Below the pieces are notes generated by a model. The model was not told where the DNA came from, did no database searches, and was given only the letters and a program-made list of their open reading frames with translations. Of a stretch of 64,000 nt of DNA, positions 8,337 through 18,562 are shown piece after piece (position 1 is the stretch's first letter; every line of letters begins with the position of its first letter). The translations under genes were made by a program, and so were the position numbers. Source of the stretch: an uncultured Draconibacterium sp. (GTDB lineage: Bacteria > Bacteroidota > Bacteroidia > Bacteroidales > Prolixibacteraceae); the NCBI RefSeq assembly GCF_913060805.1, contig NZ_CAJXTC010000022.1:27476-91475 (forward strand). The letters are read 5' to 3'.

Positions 8337-11186
8337 TTAAAACCTCCTGCAGATACCACGATAGGCGCAGTACTCGCACTTTTTATCGTGTTCGGTTTGT
8401 GCAAATTCATTGTCTTCTGAAAAGATTTCGGAAACCAAACCGGCCAACTCGCCTTCAAATTCTTCAGCAACTTCGTCAAAGAAAAAGTCTTTGTAATTCA
8501 TTTTCACTGCCGCGGTAAAATTCTCGGAAAACAAACTGCGCAACGGGTAAATAGCCGCCTGAATTTCTGCTGCATTGGTTTCTGTTGCCAATCCCCACGA
8601 ATAAATCAAAGCCTGCAAAATCTCCTTTTTGGGCTCTTTTGCGTCTCTTTCAAACAACTCATCAACCGTTTTAAACCGGGTCGTTTTCACATTTCCAGTT
8701 TTATAGTCGAGCACCCGGGTTACGCCTTCAGTCCGATCAACCCTGTCGATCATACCTCCAACACATATCTTTTTATCACCGGCATTTATCCAACGTTTGT
8801 AGCGCTGCTCCAGGCTAACTACCGTAAAAGGTGCCAGATCCTTATCAATTTTTAAAAGCTGTCGTAAATAGGTTATGGCATTCTCGAAAATCAGCAAAGT
8901 TTTGCCTTCCAGCTTTATTTCGCCTTTTAACGGAAGTTTCTTTTTCAAATAGTGTACAGCAATTTGTTTGGTCACCTCGTTCTCCAGCCACACACGGTCT
9001 TTCTGGATTTTTTCGATATTTTCTTTTTCTACCACACGACCAACAAACGGTTTGTACAGCTCCTCGAGTGTATCGTGAAAAATATTACCGAAAACAACAC
9101 CGTCAATTTCTTCTTTCACTTCCTCCGGCTCCGGTAAGCGCACAACATACTGATAGTAAAATTTCAACCTGCAATTCAGGTAAGTATTAATAGCACTTGG
9201 CGAAAGCGGGTGATCTTCCGAATTATTGGCCAGCAATTTCGCCACAATTTCTTTCGAACTTTTTATACGAATTTCCTCAACAGGATCATTCGAAAACGAA
9301 AAATCGAGGTTCAACATCGAAGGTTTATGCACCGAATCGTATTGCAACTGATAACCATAACGACTTAACTCACCTGTTCCGATGCCTTCTTTCACCACAC
9401 TATAGGTGGCTGTAATATTTTTTGCGCGCTGAATTAGTCGATAGAAATAATAGGCATACATGGCATCCTGCTCGTCAATTCCCGGCAACCCAAATCCCAA
9501 ACGGATATTAAAAGGAATAAATGACGGTGCTGTGAATTTTCGCGGCCATTTATTTTCGTTCAATCCTAAAATGATCAGGTTTTCAAAATCAAGACAGCGG
9601 GTTTCCAGAATTCCCATTACCTGCATTCCACTCAGCGGTTCGCCTTCAAAAGCTACTGAAACCTGTCCTAAATACTGCGAAAACAGCCTAAAATAAACGG
9701 CTTCGCTTATTTCGCGTTGCTGCTCACTAAGTACATCATCAACAACAGCCTTTAGCTTTTCAATGGCTTGATAAATGGAATAGATCAGCTCCAAAAGCAT
9801 CGCATTGTCAATTTCCGCATCTTTTAAATGACCATAAAATGCAGCAAGCACATTTAAGAAGTACGAACTGTAATCCGCAGTTTTTTCCGGCAGCGTAAAT
9901 ATTTGTTTGTGCAACGGCGAGAAGTCAATTTCGGCAAGTGGCACAGTAATTCGGTTGTAATTTTTTAAATGGTTAATGTACGCTTTACAAGCTTCATTCG
10001 CAGTGTCGCCCAATAATTGATGATTCAACACATCAGTTACATACCGATAATAAGCCACAAAATTATCACCTTCTTTTCGTTTGTTTTTCAGCAGCGTTAC
10101 CAGCAACATTAAAAAGCCGTAAACCACCGAATTTCGCACCGAATATCCCATAGTAACATTTACCTTGTCGATATTCGCCGGCACCGCCCCCATTGCTGAA
10201 AACAGTAAACTTTCGTCGGCCAACACAATTGCCGTATTGTCGAACTCTTTTTTGTATGACTTTTTCGTTTCATCCAGAAAATTAGGTACCTGCTGCGCCT
10301 GGCCAAAAACCGAAGAAACAGCAACCATCTTCATGTTTTTCCGATGGTTAAATTGCGTAGTATCCAAATCAAAACCGTCAGGCTGCGGAAATTCCAGGAG
10401 GTTTGTTCGCAGAAAATGGCCGGCTTCATTTTGCTGATCGTTCAAATATGATTCATCGTAATCCCATAAAAACTCAGCCTTTCCCAAACGTTGTAAGTGC
10501 TTAAAAAAACGTTTCTCGCAGGCATTCAAGGCATTCAAACCTACGATATAATATTTTTTGTACGGAAAACTCTTATTTTCATCATCCAGATTTTCTGCCA
10601 CTTCCCGGTCTTGCATTCCCGGATAAGCCAGTTGTTTTTCAGCCAGCTGCTTTTTAAAATCCTGATAAACGGGATACAACTTATCCCATATCGATATGTA
10701 TTTTTCCTTGAATCCCTTTTTGTCTACAACGGCCATACTTCCCCAAAACTGCTCCAGCGCTTTTTTCTGCTCGTCGGTGAGGTAGTCAAACACTGATTCA
10801 ATTTCTTTCAGATCAGAAACATTGGTGAACAGATCTTTGGCATTTACCAGGTAACGATCAATATCGTTAAAATCAGCCAGCAGAATTTCACCCCAAAAGT
10901 AGAACTCATCAAAGGTTTCAGTGGTTTTGGTGTGCTTCAGAAACACATCGTAGAGCAACGAAATCAGCTGCAGCTTCTCGCCTTTTTGCATGGACGAATA
11001 CGACGCCATTAACTCATTTATCGTCGTTGTATTGGGGCCAATTGCCGCACCATCAACCGTTTTCTGCAGATAATGCGTAAAAAATACACCGGCTCTGCGG
11101 TTAGGAAAAACCACACACAGATCTTTTAACTCGTTTTGATGTTTTTGATAAATAAATTTAGCGCATTGCGAGAGAAATCGTTCCAT
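8337..11186 (-). CDS. PD-(D/E)XK nuclease family protein, AddB-like, with predicted Fe-S cluster
   Basis: 949 aa; C-terminal RecB-type nuclease motif (GGMIDRVDRTEGVTRVLDYKTG) and cysteines LNCRLKFYYQYV ... KKCEYCAYRGIC. Confidence 0.88.
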   Translation of the reverse strand: MERFLSQCAKFIYQKHQNELKDLCVVFPNRRAGVFFTHYLQKTVDGAAIGPNTTTINELMASYSSMQKGEKLQLISLLYDVFLKHTKTTETFDEFYFWGEILLADFNDIDRYLVNAKDLFTNVSDLKEIESVFDYLTDEQKKALEQFWGSMAVVDKKGFKEKYISIWDKLYPVYQDFKKQLAEKQLAYPGMQDREVAENLDDENKSFPYKKYYIVGLNALNACEKRFFKHLQRLGKAEFLWDYDESYLNDQQNEAGHFLRTNLLEFPQPDGFDLDTTQFNHRKNMKMVAVSSVFGQAQQVPNFLDETKKSYKKEFDNTAIVLADESLLFSAMGAVPANIDKVNVTMGYSVRNSVVYGFLMLLVTLLKNKRKEGDNFVAYYRYVTDVLNHQLLGDTANEACKAYINHLKNYNRITVPLAEIDFSPLHKQIFTLPEKTADYSSYFLNVLAAFYGHLKDAEIDNAMLLELIYSIYQAIEKLKAVVDDVLSEQQREISEAVYFRLFSQYLGQVSVAFEGEPLSGMQVMGILETRCLDFENLIILGLNENKWPRKFTAPSFIPFNIRLGFGLPGIDEQDAMYAYYFYRLIQRAKNITATYSVVKEGIGTGELSRYGYQLQYDSVHKPSMLNLDFSFSNDPVEEIRIKSSKEIVAKLLANNSEDHPLSPSAINTYLNCRLKFYYQYVVRLPEPEEVKEEIDGVVFGNIFHDTLEELYKPFVGRVVEKENIEKIQKDRVWLENEVTKQIAVHYLKKKLPLKGEIKLEGKTLLIFENAITYLRQLLKIDKDLAPFTVVSLEQRYKRWINAGDKKICVGGMIDRVDRTEGVTRVLDYKTGNVKTTRFKTVDELFERDAKEPKKEILQALIYSWGLATETNAAEIQAAIYPLRSLFSENFTAAVKMNYKDFFFDEVAEEFEGELAGLVSEIFSEDNEFAQTEHDKKCEYCAYRGICRRF

Positions 11187-11314
11187 ACTTCATTTCAAAG
11201 TTCAGGGTTTAAAGTTCATAGTTTAGCCTGAATAAACAAGAATTTGATGCAATAAAATTTTCTTAAATTAGAGCTTTCGTAGTAACCTTATAGTATAAAT
11301 CATTCTTTCACAAT

Positions 11315-13000
11315 ATGAAAAAAATTGCACTGTCACTTTTCTCAATCGTTTTAGCCTTCCAAGTCTTTGCACAAGATCGTATAACAGGCCTTACTTTTGC
11401 CACACGCAGCGAGGTAATCGCACAAAACGGAATGGCATGTACCAGCCAGCCATTGGCCACACAAGCAGCGCTTGACATACTAAAAGCCGGCGGAAATGCC
11501 ATTGATGCAGCCATCGCTGCCAACGCTGTTCTGGGGTTAGTAGAACCCACGGGAAATGGCATGGGCGGCGACTTGTTCGCCATAGTTTGGGATGCCAAAA
11601 CAAAAAAGTTGTATGGCTTAAATGCAAGCGGACGCTCGCCTTACGAGTTGACTCTTGACTATTTTAAAGAAAACGGCTATGAAAAAATTCCGTCGCATGG
11701 GCCGCTTCCGGTTTCAGTTCCGGGTTGTGTTGACGGCTGGTTTGAACTCCATAATAAATTTGGCAGCCTGCCAATGAAAGAAGTGTTGTGTCCGGCCATT
11801 TCTTATGCTGAAAACGGATTTCCACTAACCGAACTTATTGCATATTACTGGGGACGCAGTGCCTTTTTAAAACAATATCCGGGATTCGAAGAAATATTTA
11901 TGCCCGATGGCAAAGCGCCTAAAAAAGGTGAAGTTTTTAAAAATCCTTATTTGGCAAACACATTTAAACTGATTGCAGAACAAGGCCGCGATGTTTTTTA
12001 CGAAGGTGAAATCGCCGAAAAAATTGTAGAATATATACGCGAACAAGGTGGATTTTTAAGCATGAAAGACTTTGAAGACCATCATTCGGAATGGGTGGAG
12101 CCAATTTCTACCAACTACCGGGGATACGATGTTTGGGAGCTTCCACCAAACGGGCAAGGAACGGCAGTGTTACAGATGTTGAACATCCTGGAGAATTACG
12201 ATATTGCAAGCATGGGATTTGGTTCACCAGAGTACATGCATCATTTTATTGAAGCGAAAAAACTGGCCTACGAAGACCGTGCGAAATACTATTCCGACAT
12301 GGATTTCAATGATCTGCCCATTGAAGAACTGATCTCAAAAGAATACGGAAAAGAACGAGCAGCATTAATAAATGAAAATCGTGCAGCCCGCTCCTATCCT
12401 GCCGGAGAACTGGAACAAGGGAACACAATCTATCTGACTACTGCTGATAAAGACGGCAACATGGTTTCGCTAATTCAAAGTAATTACCGCGGCATGGGTT
12501 CGGGAATGACTCCTGGAAAACTGGGATTTATTCTGCAAGACCGTGGAGAATTGTTTGCTTTGGAAGAAGGCCACATGAATGTTTACGAACCTCACAAACG
12601 CCCGTTTCATACAATTATTCCGGCGTTTATAACAAAAGATGACGAACCATACATCAGTTTTGGATTAATGGGCGGCGCTATGCAACCACAAGGCCATGTT
12701 CAAATTGTTTGCAACCTGATCGACTTTGGAATGAACCTGCAGGAAGCGGGTGATGCACCGCGTATAAGCCACGATGGATCGAGCCAGCCAACAGGAGAAA
12801 AAATGAATGACGGTGGCCGTGTTTCGTTGGAGAGCGGTTTTGAATACCAAACCATTCGCGAGCTAATGGGCAAAGGACACCGAATTGGATATGCACTTGG
12901 CCCGTACGGTGGCTACCAGGCCATTATGTGGGATAAAGAGAATAAAGTGTACTACGGCGCATCTGAATCGAGAAAAGACGGGCAGGCAGCCGGCTATTAA
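11315..13000 (+). CDS. ggt: gamma-glutamyltransferase
   Basis: 561 aa; GGNAIDAAIAANAVLGLVEPTGNGMGGDLFAIVWD; Thr nucleophile region NTIYLTTADKDGNMVSLIQS. Confidence 0.94.
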   Translation: MKKIALSLFSIVLAFQVFAQDRITGLTFATRSEVIAQNGMACTSQPLATQAALDILKAGGNAIDAAIAANAVLGLVEPTGNGMGGDLFAIVWDAKTKKLYGLNASGRSPYELTLDYFKENGYEKIPSHGPLPVSVPGCVDGWFELHNKFGSLPMKEVLCPAISYAENGFPLTELIAYYWGRSAFLKQYPGFEEIFMPDGKAPKKGEVFKNPYLANTFKLIAEQGRDVFYEGEIAEKIVEYIREQGGFLSMKDFEDHHSEWVEPISTNYRGYDVWELPPNGQGTAVLQMLNILENYDIASMGFGSPEYMHHFIEAKKLAYEDRAKYYSDMDFNDLPIEELISKEYGKERAALINENRAARSYPAGELEQGNTIYLTTADKDGNMVSLIQSNYRGMGSGMTPGKLGFILQDRGELFALEEGHMNVYEPHKRPFHTIIPAFITKDDEPYISFGLMGGAMQPQGHVQIVCNLIDFGMNLQEAGDAPRISHDGSSQPTGEKMNDGGRVSLESGFEYQTIRELMGKGHRIGYALGPYGGYQAIMWDKENKVYYGASESRKDGQAAGY

Positions 13001-13058
13001 AACAGCACAACACTGATAAGAAGATTGTAGTCGGAAAAACGCTACTTCAACAACTTCA

Positions 13059-13095
13059 TAAAAAGCTAATTAGTGAGTACACTAACTAGCTTTTT
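13059..13095 (+). terminator. terminator downstream of ggt
   Basis: AAAAGCTAATTAGTG-AGTA-CACTAACTAGCTTTTT. Confidence 0.75.
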
Positions 13096-13609
13096 ATATT
13101 TTATGGGAAATATGTATTACATATTTAATTTTCATATAAATTATTTATGAAATTAAAATTCACCACATTAATATTCCTCTAACATTTGTTTTACATTTAA
13201 CTAACATAGTAACCGAATACCTCTACAACCCTCTACTAGCAGTATGTTTCTGATTTTTAGGGCAAAATATAAATACCTGAACATTCAAAATTAAAGCCTC
13301 ACTACTTTAGACGTCCTGTATTTTATCATATTTATTATTCAATTAAAATTAGTATTTTTATTAACACTTATAATATATAATACAATATGATGTCATTTCT
13401 CAATATATTTCACAATATTGCATCATATTATCAATTTTTCAATCTCAGAGCTTGAATATTGACATTATTCAAAACCAAAAGCTATTAAAACAAGAAATCA
13501 ATAAACAATTAGTTAATCAACAATTTCTAAAAATTCAGAAAGATCAATTCGAAAACACAGGAAATCCAACAGAAAATCAATTTACTTTTTATAACACAAA
13601 TAATTCTCT

Positions 13610-16600
13610 ATGAAAAGATTCTTATTCACAATCTTCTTGATGAGCGCGGTTACAATATTTGCAACGGCGCAGAAACGCACCATAAATGGTGTCGTGCGAG
13701 AACAATCTACCAATGATTTACTCCCCGGAGTAACAGTACTGGAAAAAGGGACTTCAAATGGAACGGTGACGAATGTCGACGGTGAATTTTCCCTTTCTGT
13801 GGAACAAGGGGCAACTCTTGTGGTATCTTACATCGGACTTGAATCGAAAGATGTCGTTGTGGGCACCTCTTCTACTCTTGAAGTTTTCCTTGCTCCATCT
13901 TCTGAACAGGTTGATGAAGTAGTGGTAACTGCAATGGGTATTCGTAAAGAAACCAAGGCCCTGGGTTATGCCGTTCAGGCAATTGAAGGCGATGAGCTTG
14001 TAAAAGTTAAGCAGCCCAACCTGGTAAACTCGTTAAACGGTAAAATTGCCGGTGTTAACGTTACCAACTCAGGTGGTGGTGCAGGTACATCGTCGCAAAT
14101 TATTATTCGTGGTAGCACCTCACTTTCGGGTGATAACCAACCACTGTTTATTGTAGACGGAATTCCAATCGACAACAGTACAGTAAGTGCTGACTACGGC
14201 GCCGGGTTGAGTGCAACTTCAACCTACAGTGGAAACCGTGGTATGGATATCAACTCGGATGATATTGAGTCGATTTCGGTACTTAAAGGCCCTGCTGCTG
14301 CTGCATTATACGGTTTGAAAGCAGCTGCCGGAGCGATTGTAATTACCACTAAAAAAGGTGAAGCCGGAACAATGCAGGTAAATGTTAGCTCGAAATTTAA
14401 AGTTGACACCTACAACAAATTGCCTGAACAACAAGCCATGTACGGACAAGGTAACGACGGTGCTTTTGATGATGGAACAACATCATCGTGGGGAGCTCCA
14501 CTTACCGGAACAGTTTACAACAACCTGGAAGATTTCTTTGAGCCAGCATTCTCATACGATGTAACCGGTAGTATTTCGGGTGGTACTGAAAACGGAAGCT
14601 ACTTTATGTCGGTTCACCGTTTGGATCAGAACGGTATTGTGCCAACTACTGAATATGCAACCAACTCTATTCGTTTTAACGGCGAGCATAAAAAAGGCTG
14701 GTTTACAATCGGAATGAATACCAACTATATTTATTCGCAAACTACCAAAACACTTACCGGTTCGGGATTATACGGCTCGGGAGGAACAGGTGCAATGCTT
14801 AGTTTGCTGAGATGGCCACGATCGAACGACATGAGCCATTGGATTGAAGGTGGACAACGTGTTCCGCTTCTGCCAAATGTTGATCCGGAAGACGATGTTG
14901 ACAACCCTTACTGGACAGCACACAAAAATCCGGTAACCGACGATGTACACCGTTTTATCGGATCGGGGTATGTTACTATGCAACCAACAGAATGGTTGAG
15001 CGCCACTTACCGTGCGGGTATCGACCATTACAATACCTTCTCACGCAACCTTGTAACTCCTGGTTCTGCAGTGGCTCCTCCATACGACGAAGGTGCTGTA
15101 ACCGAGTCGCAAAGAGAGAACAACATCCTTACATCAAACTTAACGGTTTCGGCCAACAAAAAAGTTGATGATTTTGATTTAGGTCTGATGTTGGGACACA
15201 ACTACGAGCAAACAACTTATTTCAGCCAACGCCAAAGTGCAATTGGTTTGCTTTCTGATTTTATGAGCGTAAACAACGCTGACCGCGAAAATAAATCATT
15301 CAGCAACTACCAATCGAAAAAGAGATTGTACAGTGCTTTTGGTGAATTTAGTGCCAGCTACAAAAACACAATATTTATGAGTGTTACCGGCCGTAACGAC
15401 TGGTCGTCAACACTGGCTGAAGAGAACCGTTCGTTCTTCTACCCTTCTGTTAGCGGTAGTTTTGTTTTCTCTGAATTATTCGGCGAAGACCTGAAAGAAA
15501 CCTTCTCGTTTGGTAAAATTCGCGCTTCGTGGTCGCAAGTTGGTAAAGATGCTCCTGTGTACCAAACAGCAACTTACATCGAAACAGTTAACACAATCGG
15601 TGGAGGTTATAACAACAGCTACACCGGCGGTAACCCATACCTGGCTCCTGAAACTACTGAGTCGACTGAACTTGGTTTAGACCTTCGTTTCTTTAACGGC
15701 CGCTTGGGTGCCGACTTTACATACTACGATACCCGAAGTAAAGACCAAATCATTTCGCCAAGGGTAAGTATGGCAACCGGTTATATTTTCCAGTATACCA
15801 ACTTCGGAACCGTTACCAACAAAGGTTTTGAGTTTACCTTAACCGGAAAACCAATCCAGAACCGCAACTGGAACTGGGAAACAACATTAAACATTTCGCA
15901 TAACAACGGAACTGTATCTGATCTTCCTGAAGGTGTTCAGTTGCTTTACGTAACCGACGTTCAGGTTGGACCTGCAACACCGGCCTCAATTGGCGACGAT
16001 ATTTTCCTTGGTTTAATTGGTACGCGTTGGGAAAGAACCGACGATGGTGAATTGATCCTGGATTCTGACACCGGACGCCCGATTACTTCAACTGATGCAA
16101 CAAACGTTGTTGGCGACCGTGAACCAGACATGCTTTTTGGTTGGAACAACAGCATTACACATAAAAACTGGAACCTTTCCTTCTTGGTTGATGTAAGAGT
16201 TGGTGGCGATGTTTATAACGCTACTGAATATGCGATGACTTACTCAGGAATGAGCAAAATCACCGAAAACCGTGGTGGGACTCAAACCTTTGAAGGAGTG
16301 ATGATCAACAGCGAAACAGGTGAATACGAACCGGCAACAAGCACTATCACACTTGATCAGGATTACTACCAAAACTACTACACCCGAGAAGCTGAGCCAT
16401 TTATTACCAGTGTAAACTGGTTCCGTTTGCGTTCTGCATCGTTGAGCTACACTGTGCCTGCAGAGTTTTGCAATCGCATTGGTTTTGTAAAAGGAATTGA
16501 TCTTTCGTTAACAGGAACCAACTTGCTTCTGTTCACCAACTACGACGGAATGGATCCTGAAGTTAGTGCCGGTGGTTCTGGTGTATTAGGAGCCGGATCA

Positions 16601-16669
16601 TCAGGTATTGATTATGCCGGAGTACCTGCTACTACAAGTGTTTCATTCGGCTTAAATGTTAAGTTTTAA
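13610..16669 (+). CDS. SusC/RagA-family TonB-linked outer membrane protein
   Basis: 1019 aa; carboxypeptidase-like N-domain (GVVREQSTNDLLPGVTVLEKGTSNGTVTNVDGEF), plug motif PLFIVDGIPID, ITTKKG. Confidence 0.97.
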   Translation: MKRFLFTIFLMSAVTIFATAQKRTINGVVREQSTNDLLPGVTVLEKGTSNGTVTNVDGEFSLSVEQGATLVVSYIGLESKDVVVGTSSTLEVFLAPSSEQVDEVVVTAMGIRKETKALGYAVQAIEGDELVKVKQPNLVNSLNGKIAGVNVTNSGGGAGTSSQIIIRGSTSLSGDNQPLFIVDGIPIDNSTVSADYGAGLSATSTYSGNRGMDINSDDIESISVLKGPAAAALYGLKAAAGAIVITTKKGEAGTMQVNVSSKFKVDTYNKLPEQQAMYGQGNDGAFDDGTTSSWGAPLTGTVYNNLEDFFEPAFSYDVTGSISGGTENGSYFMSVHRLDQNGIVPTTEYATNSIRFNGEHKKGWFTIGMNTNYIYSQTTKTLTGSGLYGSGGTGAMLSLLRWPRSNDMSHWIEGGQRVPLLPNVDPEDDVDNPYWTAHKNPVTDDVHRFIGSGYVTMQPTEWLSATYRAGIDHYNTFSRNLVTPGSAVAPPYDEGAVTESQRENNILTSNLTVSANKKVDDFDLGLMLGHNYEQTTYFSQRQSAIGLLSDFMSVNNADRENKSFSNYQSKKRLYSAFGEFSASYKNTIFMSVTGRNDWSSTLAEENRSFFYPSVSGSFVFSELFGEDLKETFSFGKIRASWSQVGKDAPVYQTATYIETVNTIGGGYNNSYTGGNPYLAPETTESTELGLDLRFFNGRLGADFTYYDTRSKDQIISPRVSMATGYIFQYTNFGTVTNKGFEFTLTGKPIQNRNWNWETTLNISHNNGTVSDLPEGVQLLYVTDVQVGPATPASIGDDIFLGLIGTRWERTDDGELILDSDTGRPITSTDATNVVGDREPDMLFGWNNSITHKNWNLSFLVDVRVGGDVYNATEYAMTYSGMSKITENRGGTQTFEGVMINSETGEYEPATSTITLDQDYYQNYYTREAEPFITSVNWFRLRSASLSYTVPAEFCNRIGFVKGIDLSLTGTNLLLFTNYDGMDPEVSAGGSGVLGAGSSGIDYAGVPATTSVSFGLNVKF

Positions 16670-16681
16670 AAAGGATTAGAT

Positions 16682-18262
16682 ATGAAGAAGATAACATTAA
16701 TAATATTGCTTTTTACAGGAGTATTTTTCACCTCTTGCGAATACGACCTCGACATAAACAACTCTCCCAACGCGCCTCAAGAGGCAGGTCCGGAACAGCG
16801 CCTTCCATACGTACTGGCCGAAACGGTTGACTTTTACGGTAGCCACGGAACACGTACTGCAAACCTTACTCAGCAGTTAGGTTACGCTTATCGTCCCGGC
16901 TACCGCTATTATATGTTTCAGAACTGGCAGTTTGCCAACAATGCTGACGCATGGGTATGGCAGTGTTGGTACGGTTATGCATGGGTAAACATTGAAGAAA
17001 TGTTGAAAGATGCCGAAGATATTGAAGCATGGCATTATACCGGTGTTGGAAAAATCCTAAAGGCATTTGGAAACGGCTCGTTGGTTGATGCTTATGGTTA
17101 TATTGCCTACCAGGATGGTATTGCCGGAAACATTCAGCCCGATTACGACGATGCTGAATACGTTTACAGCCAAATTCTTCCGTTAATCGACGAAGGTATT
17201 GCTGATCTTCAAAAAGCACAAGGCGAAAATGCCCCTGACCTATCGGTTGGCGATGTAATGTATAATGGCGATGTTGACAAGTGGATTAAGTTTGCCTACG
17301 GTGTAAAAGCCCGTTTTATGAGCCACCTGTCGAAAAAAGCTGAAGGAACCGACCTGTTGGCTTACAATCCTGCAGGAATCCTTTCAAATATCTCACAGTC
17401 TTTCAGTTCTAATAACGACGATGCAGAATATATTGGTGAAGATGGCGACATTTCAGCAAGATGGTGTATTCAGCGTCAGAATATTGGCAGCTCGAATAAA
17501 CCCGGTAAATTATGGAAAGACTACCTGATGAATACTGTTGATACTATTAACGGTGCCGGCGAAAGTTGGAACAGCGGCGTGGTTGACCCACGTACGGAAG
17601 TGCTGATCCCAAGAATTCTGGAAGGTGAGAATGCAGGCGAATTCTCGTTTGCTGTTGATTTGGGCGAAACAGATCATGCACCCACCACCGACGATGTAAA
17701 CTATGTTGGAATGCGTTCTTCGGAAGAGAATCCATTGTTTTACACTGAAAAGAATTCACCTTATTTCTTACTTTCTTATTCTGAGTTGAAATTTATTGAA
17801 GCAGAGGTTTATTTCCGCCAGGGAAATACTTCAAGCGCTTTGTCATCATATCAAGATGCTATTCAGGCGAACATGGATAAACTGGGAATTCCGGCTGAAG
17901 AAAGTGCTGCATTTATGGCAAGCGAAGCTGTTGCTCAAACCGCATCGGAATTGACATTGAGCCACATTATGATGCAAAAATACATTGCATGTACATACAG
18001 TCCTGAAGTTTGGACCGATATGCGTCGTTGCGATTACTGTATCGGTCCTGATGGAACATACGACTATGCAGCCGGTGTTTACAAAGGGTTTGATCGTCCG
18101 CCGTTTGTATACGAAACTGCATTTCCACAGGATGACGACTACATTCGTCGTTACCAAATGGCTTATTACGAGCGTTATTACAATGCTTCGAAAGTAGAAG
18201 CACTGGGCGTTTTTGAAAATGAATATATGACTACACCAGTTTGGTGGGACATTGAAGAATAG
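16682..18262 (+). CDS. SusD/RagB-family nutrient-binding outer membrane lipoprotein
   Basis: 526 aa; lipobox FTSCEYDLDINNSPNAP; follows susC by 12 bp; YSELKFIEAEVYFRQGN and QKYIACTYSPEVWTDMRRCDY. Confidence 0.95.
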   Translation: MKKITLIILLFTGVFFTSCEYDLDINNSPNAPQEAGPEQRLPYVLAETVDFYGSHGTRTANLTQQLGYAYRPGYRYYMFQNWQFANNADAWVWQCWYGYAWVNIEEMLKDAEDIEAWHYTGVGKILKAFGNGSLVDAYGYIAYQDGIAGNIQPDYDDAEYVYSQILPLIDEGIADLQKAQGENAPDLSVGDVMYNGDVDKWIKFAYGVKARFMSHLSKKAEGTDLLAYNPAGILSNISQSFSSNNDDAEYIGEDGDISARWCIQRQNIGSSNKPGKLWKDYLMNTVDTINGAGESWNSGVVDPRTEVLIPRILEGENAGEFSFAVDLGETDHAPTTDDVNYVGMRSSEENPLFYTEKNSPYFLLSYSELKFIEAEVYFRQGNTSSALSSYQDAIQANMDKLGIPAEESAAFMASEAVAQTASELTLSHIMMQKYIACTYSPEVWTDMRRCDYCIGPDGTYDYAAGVYKGFDRPPFVYETAFPQDDDYIRRYQMAYYERYYNASKVEALGVFENEYMTTPVWWDIEE

Positions 18263-18290
18263 TTATTTTAAGTCTAGAGTTAAGCTGTAA

Positions 18291-18328
18291 CGGCTTGCCC
18301 GATTCCATTTCGGGCAGGCCGTTTTTTT
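18291..18328 (+). terminator. terminator of the susCD operon
   Basis: CGGCTTGCCCGA-TTCCATT-TCGGGCAGGCCG followed by a T run. Confidence 0.85.
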
Positions 18329-18352
18329 TATGCCTAAAAAAAATTCCGGAAA

Positions 18353-18541
18353 GGTAATAATGATAATTACCGAGGTAAGAAGATATATACCCAAGGGTAG
18401 AATGATTTTTACCAAGGTAAGAAGAGCTATACCCAAGGGTAACAAGGTTATTACCAAGGGTAGAAAGCTTTTACCCAAGGGTAGAATAATTATTACCAAG
18501 GTTCGAAGCCTCCTAACCAAGGTAAGGATGATAATTACCGA
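18353..18541. repeat. 9 x 21-bp tandem array of GGTA...TACC dyads
   Basis: Units start at 18353, 18374, 18395, 18416, 18437, 18458, 18479, 18500 and 18521. Approximate consensus: (G)GGTARNANnnnnnTACCMA. Confidence 0.92.
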
Positions 18542-18562
18542 AGTAATATTTAAAATTCCCTA

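Noticed and set aside
13610-18262. complete polysaccharide utilisation locus
   Set aside because: Only SusC/SusD are present; no CAZyme, SusE/F or linked regulator directly adjacent; GH97 is over 7 kb away and on the other strand.
18500-18520. GGTTCGAAGCC resembling a tRNA T-arm
   Set aside because: It is unit 8 of the 21-bp array; no acceptor stem, D-arm or anticodon arm surrounds it.
18353-18541. CRISPR array
   Set aside because: 21-bp contiguous units with variable centres, no spacers of CRISPR length and no cas genes.
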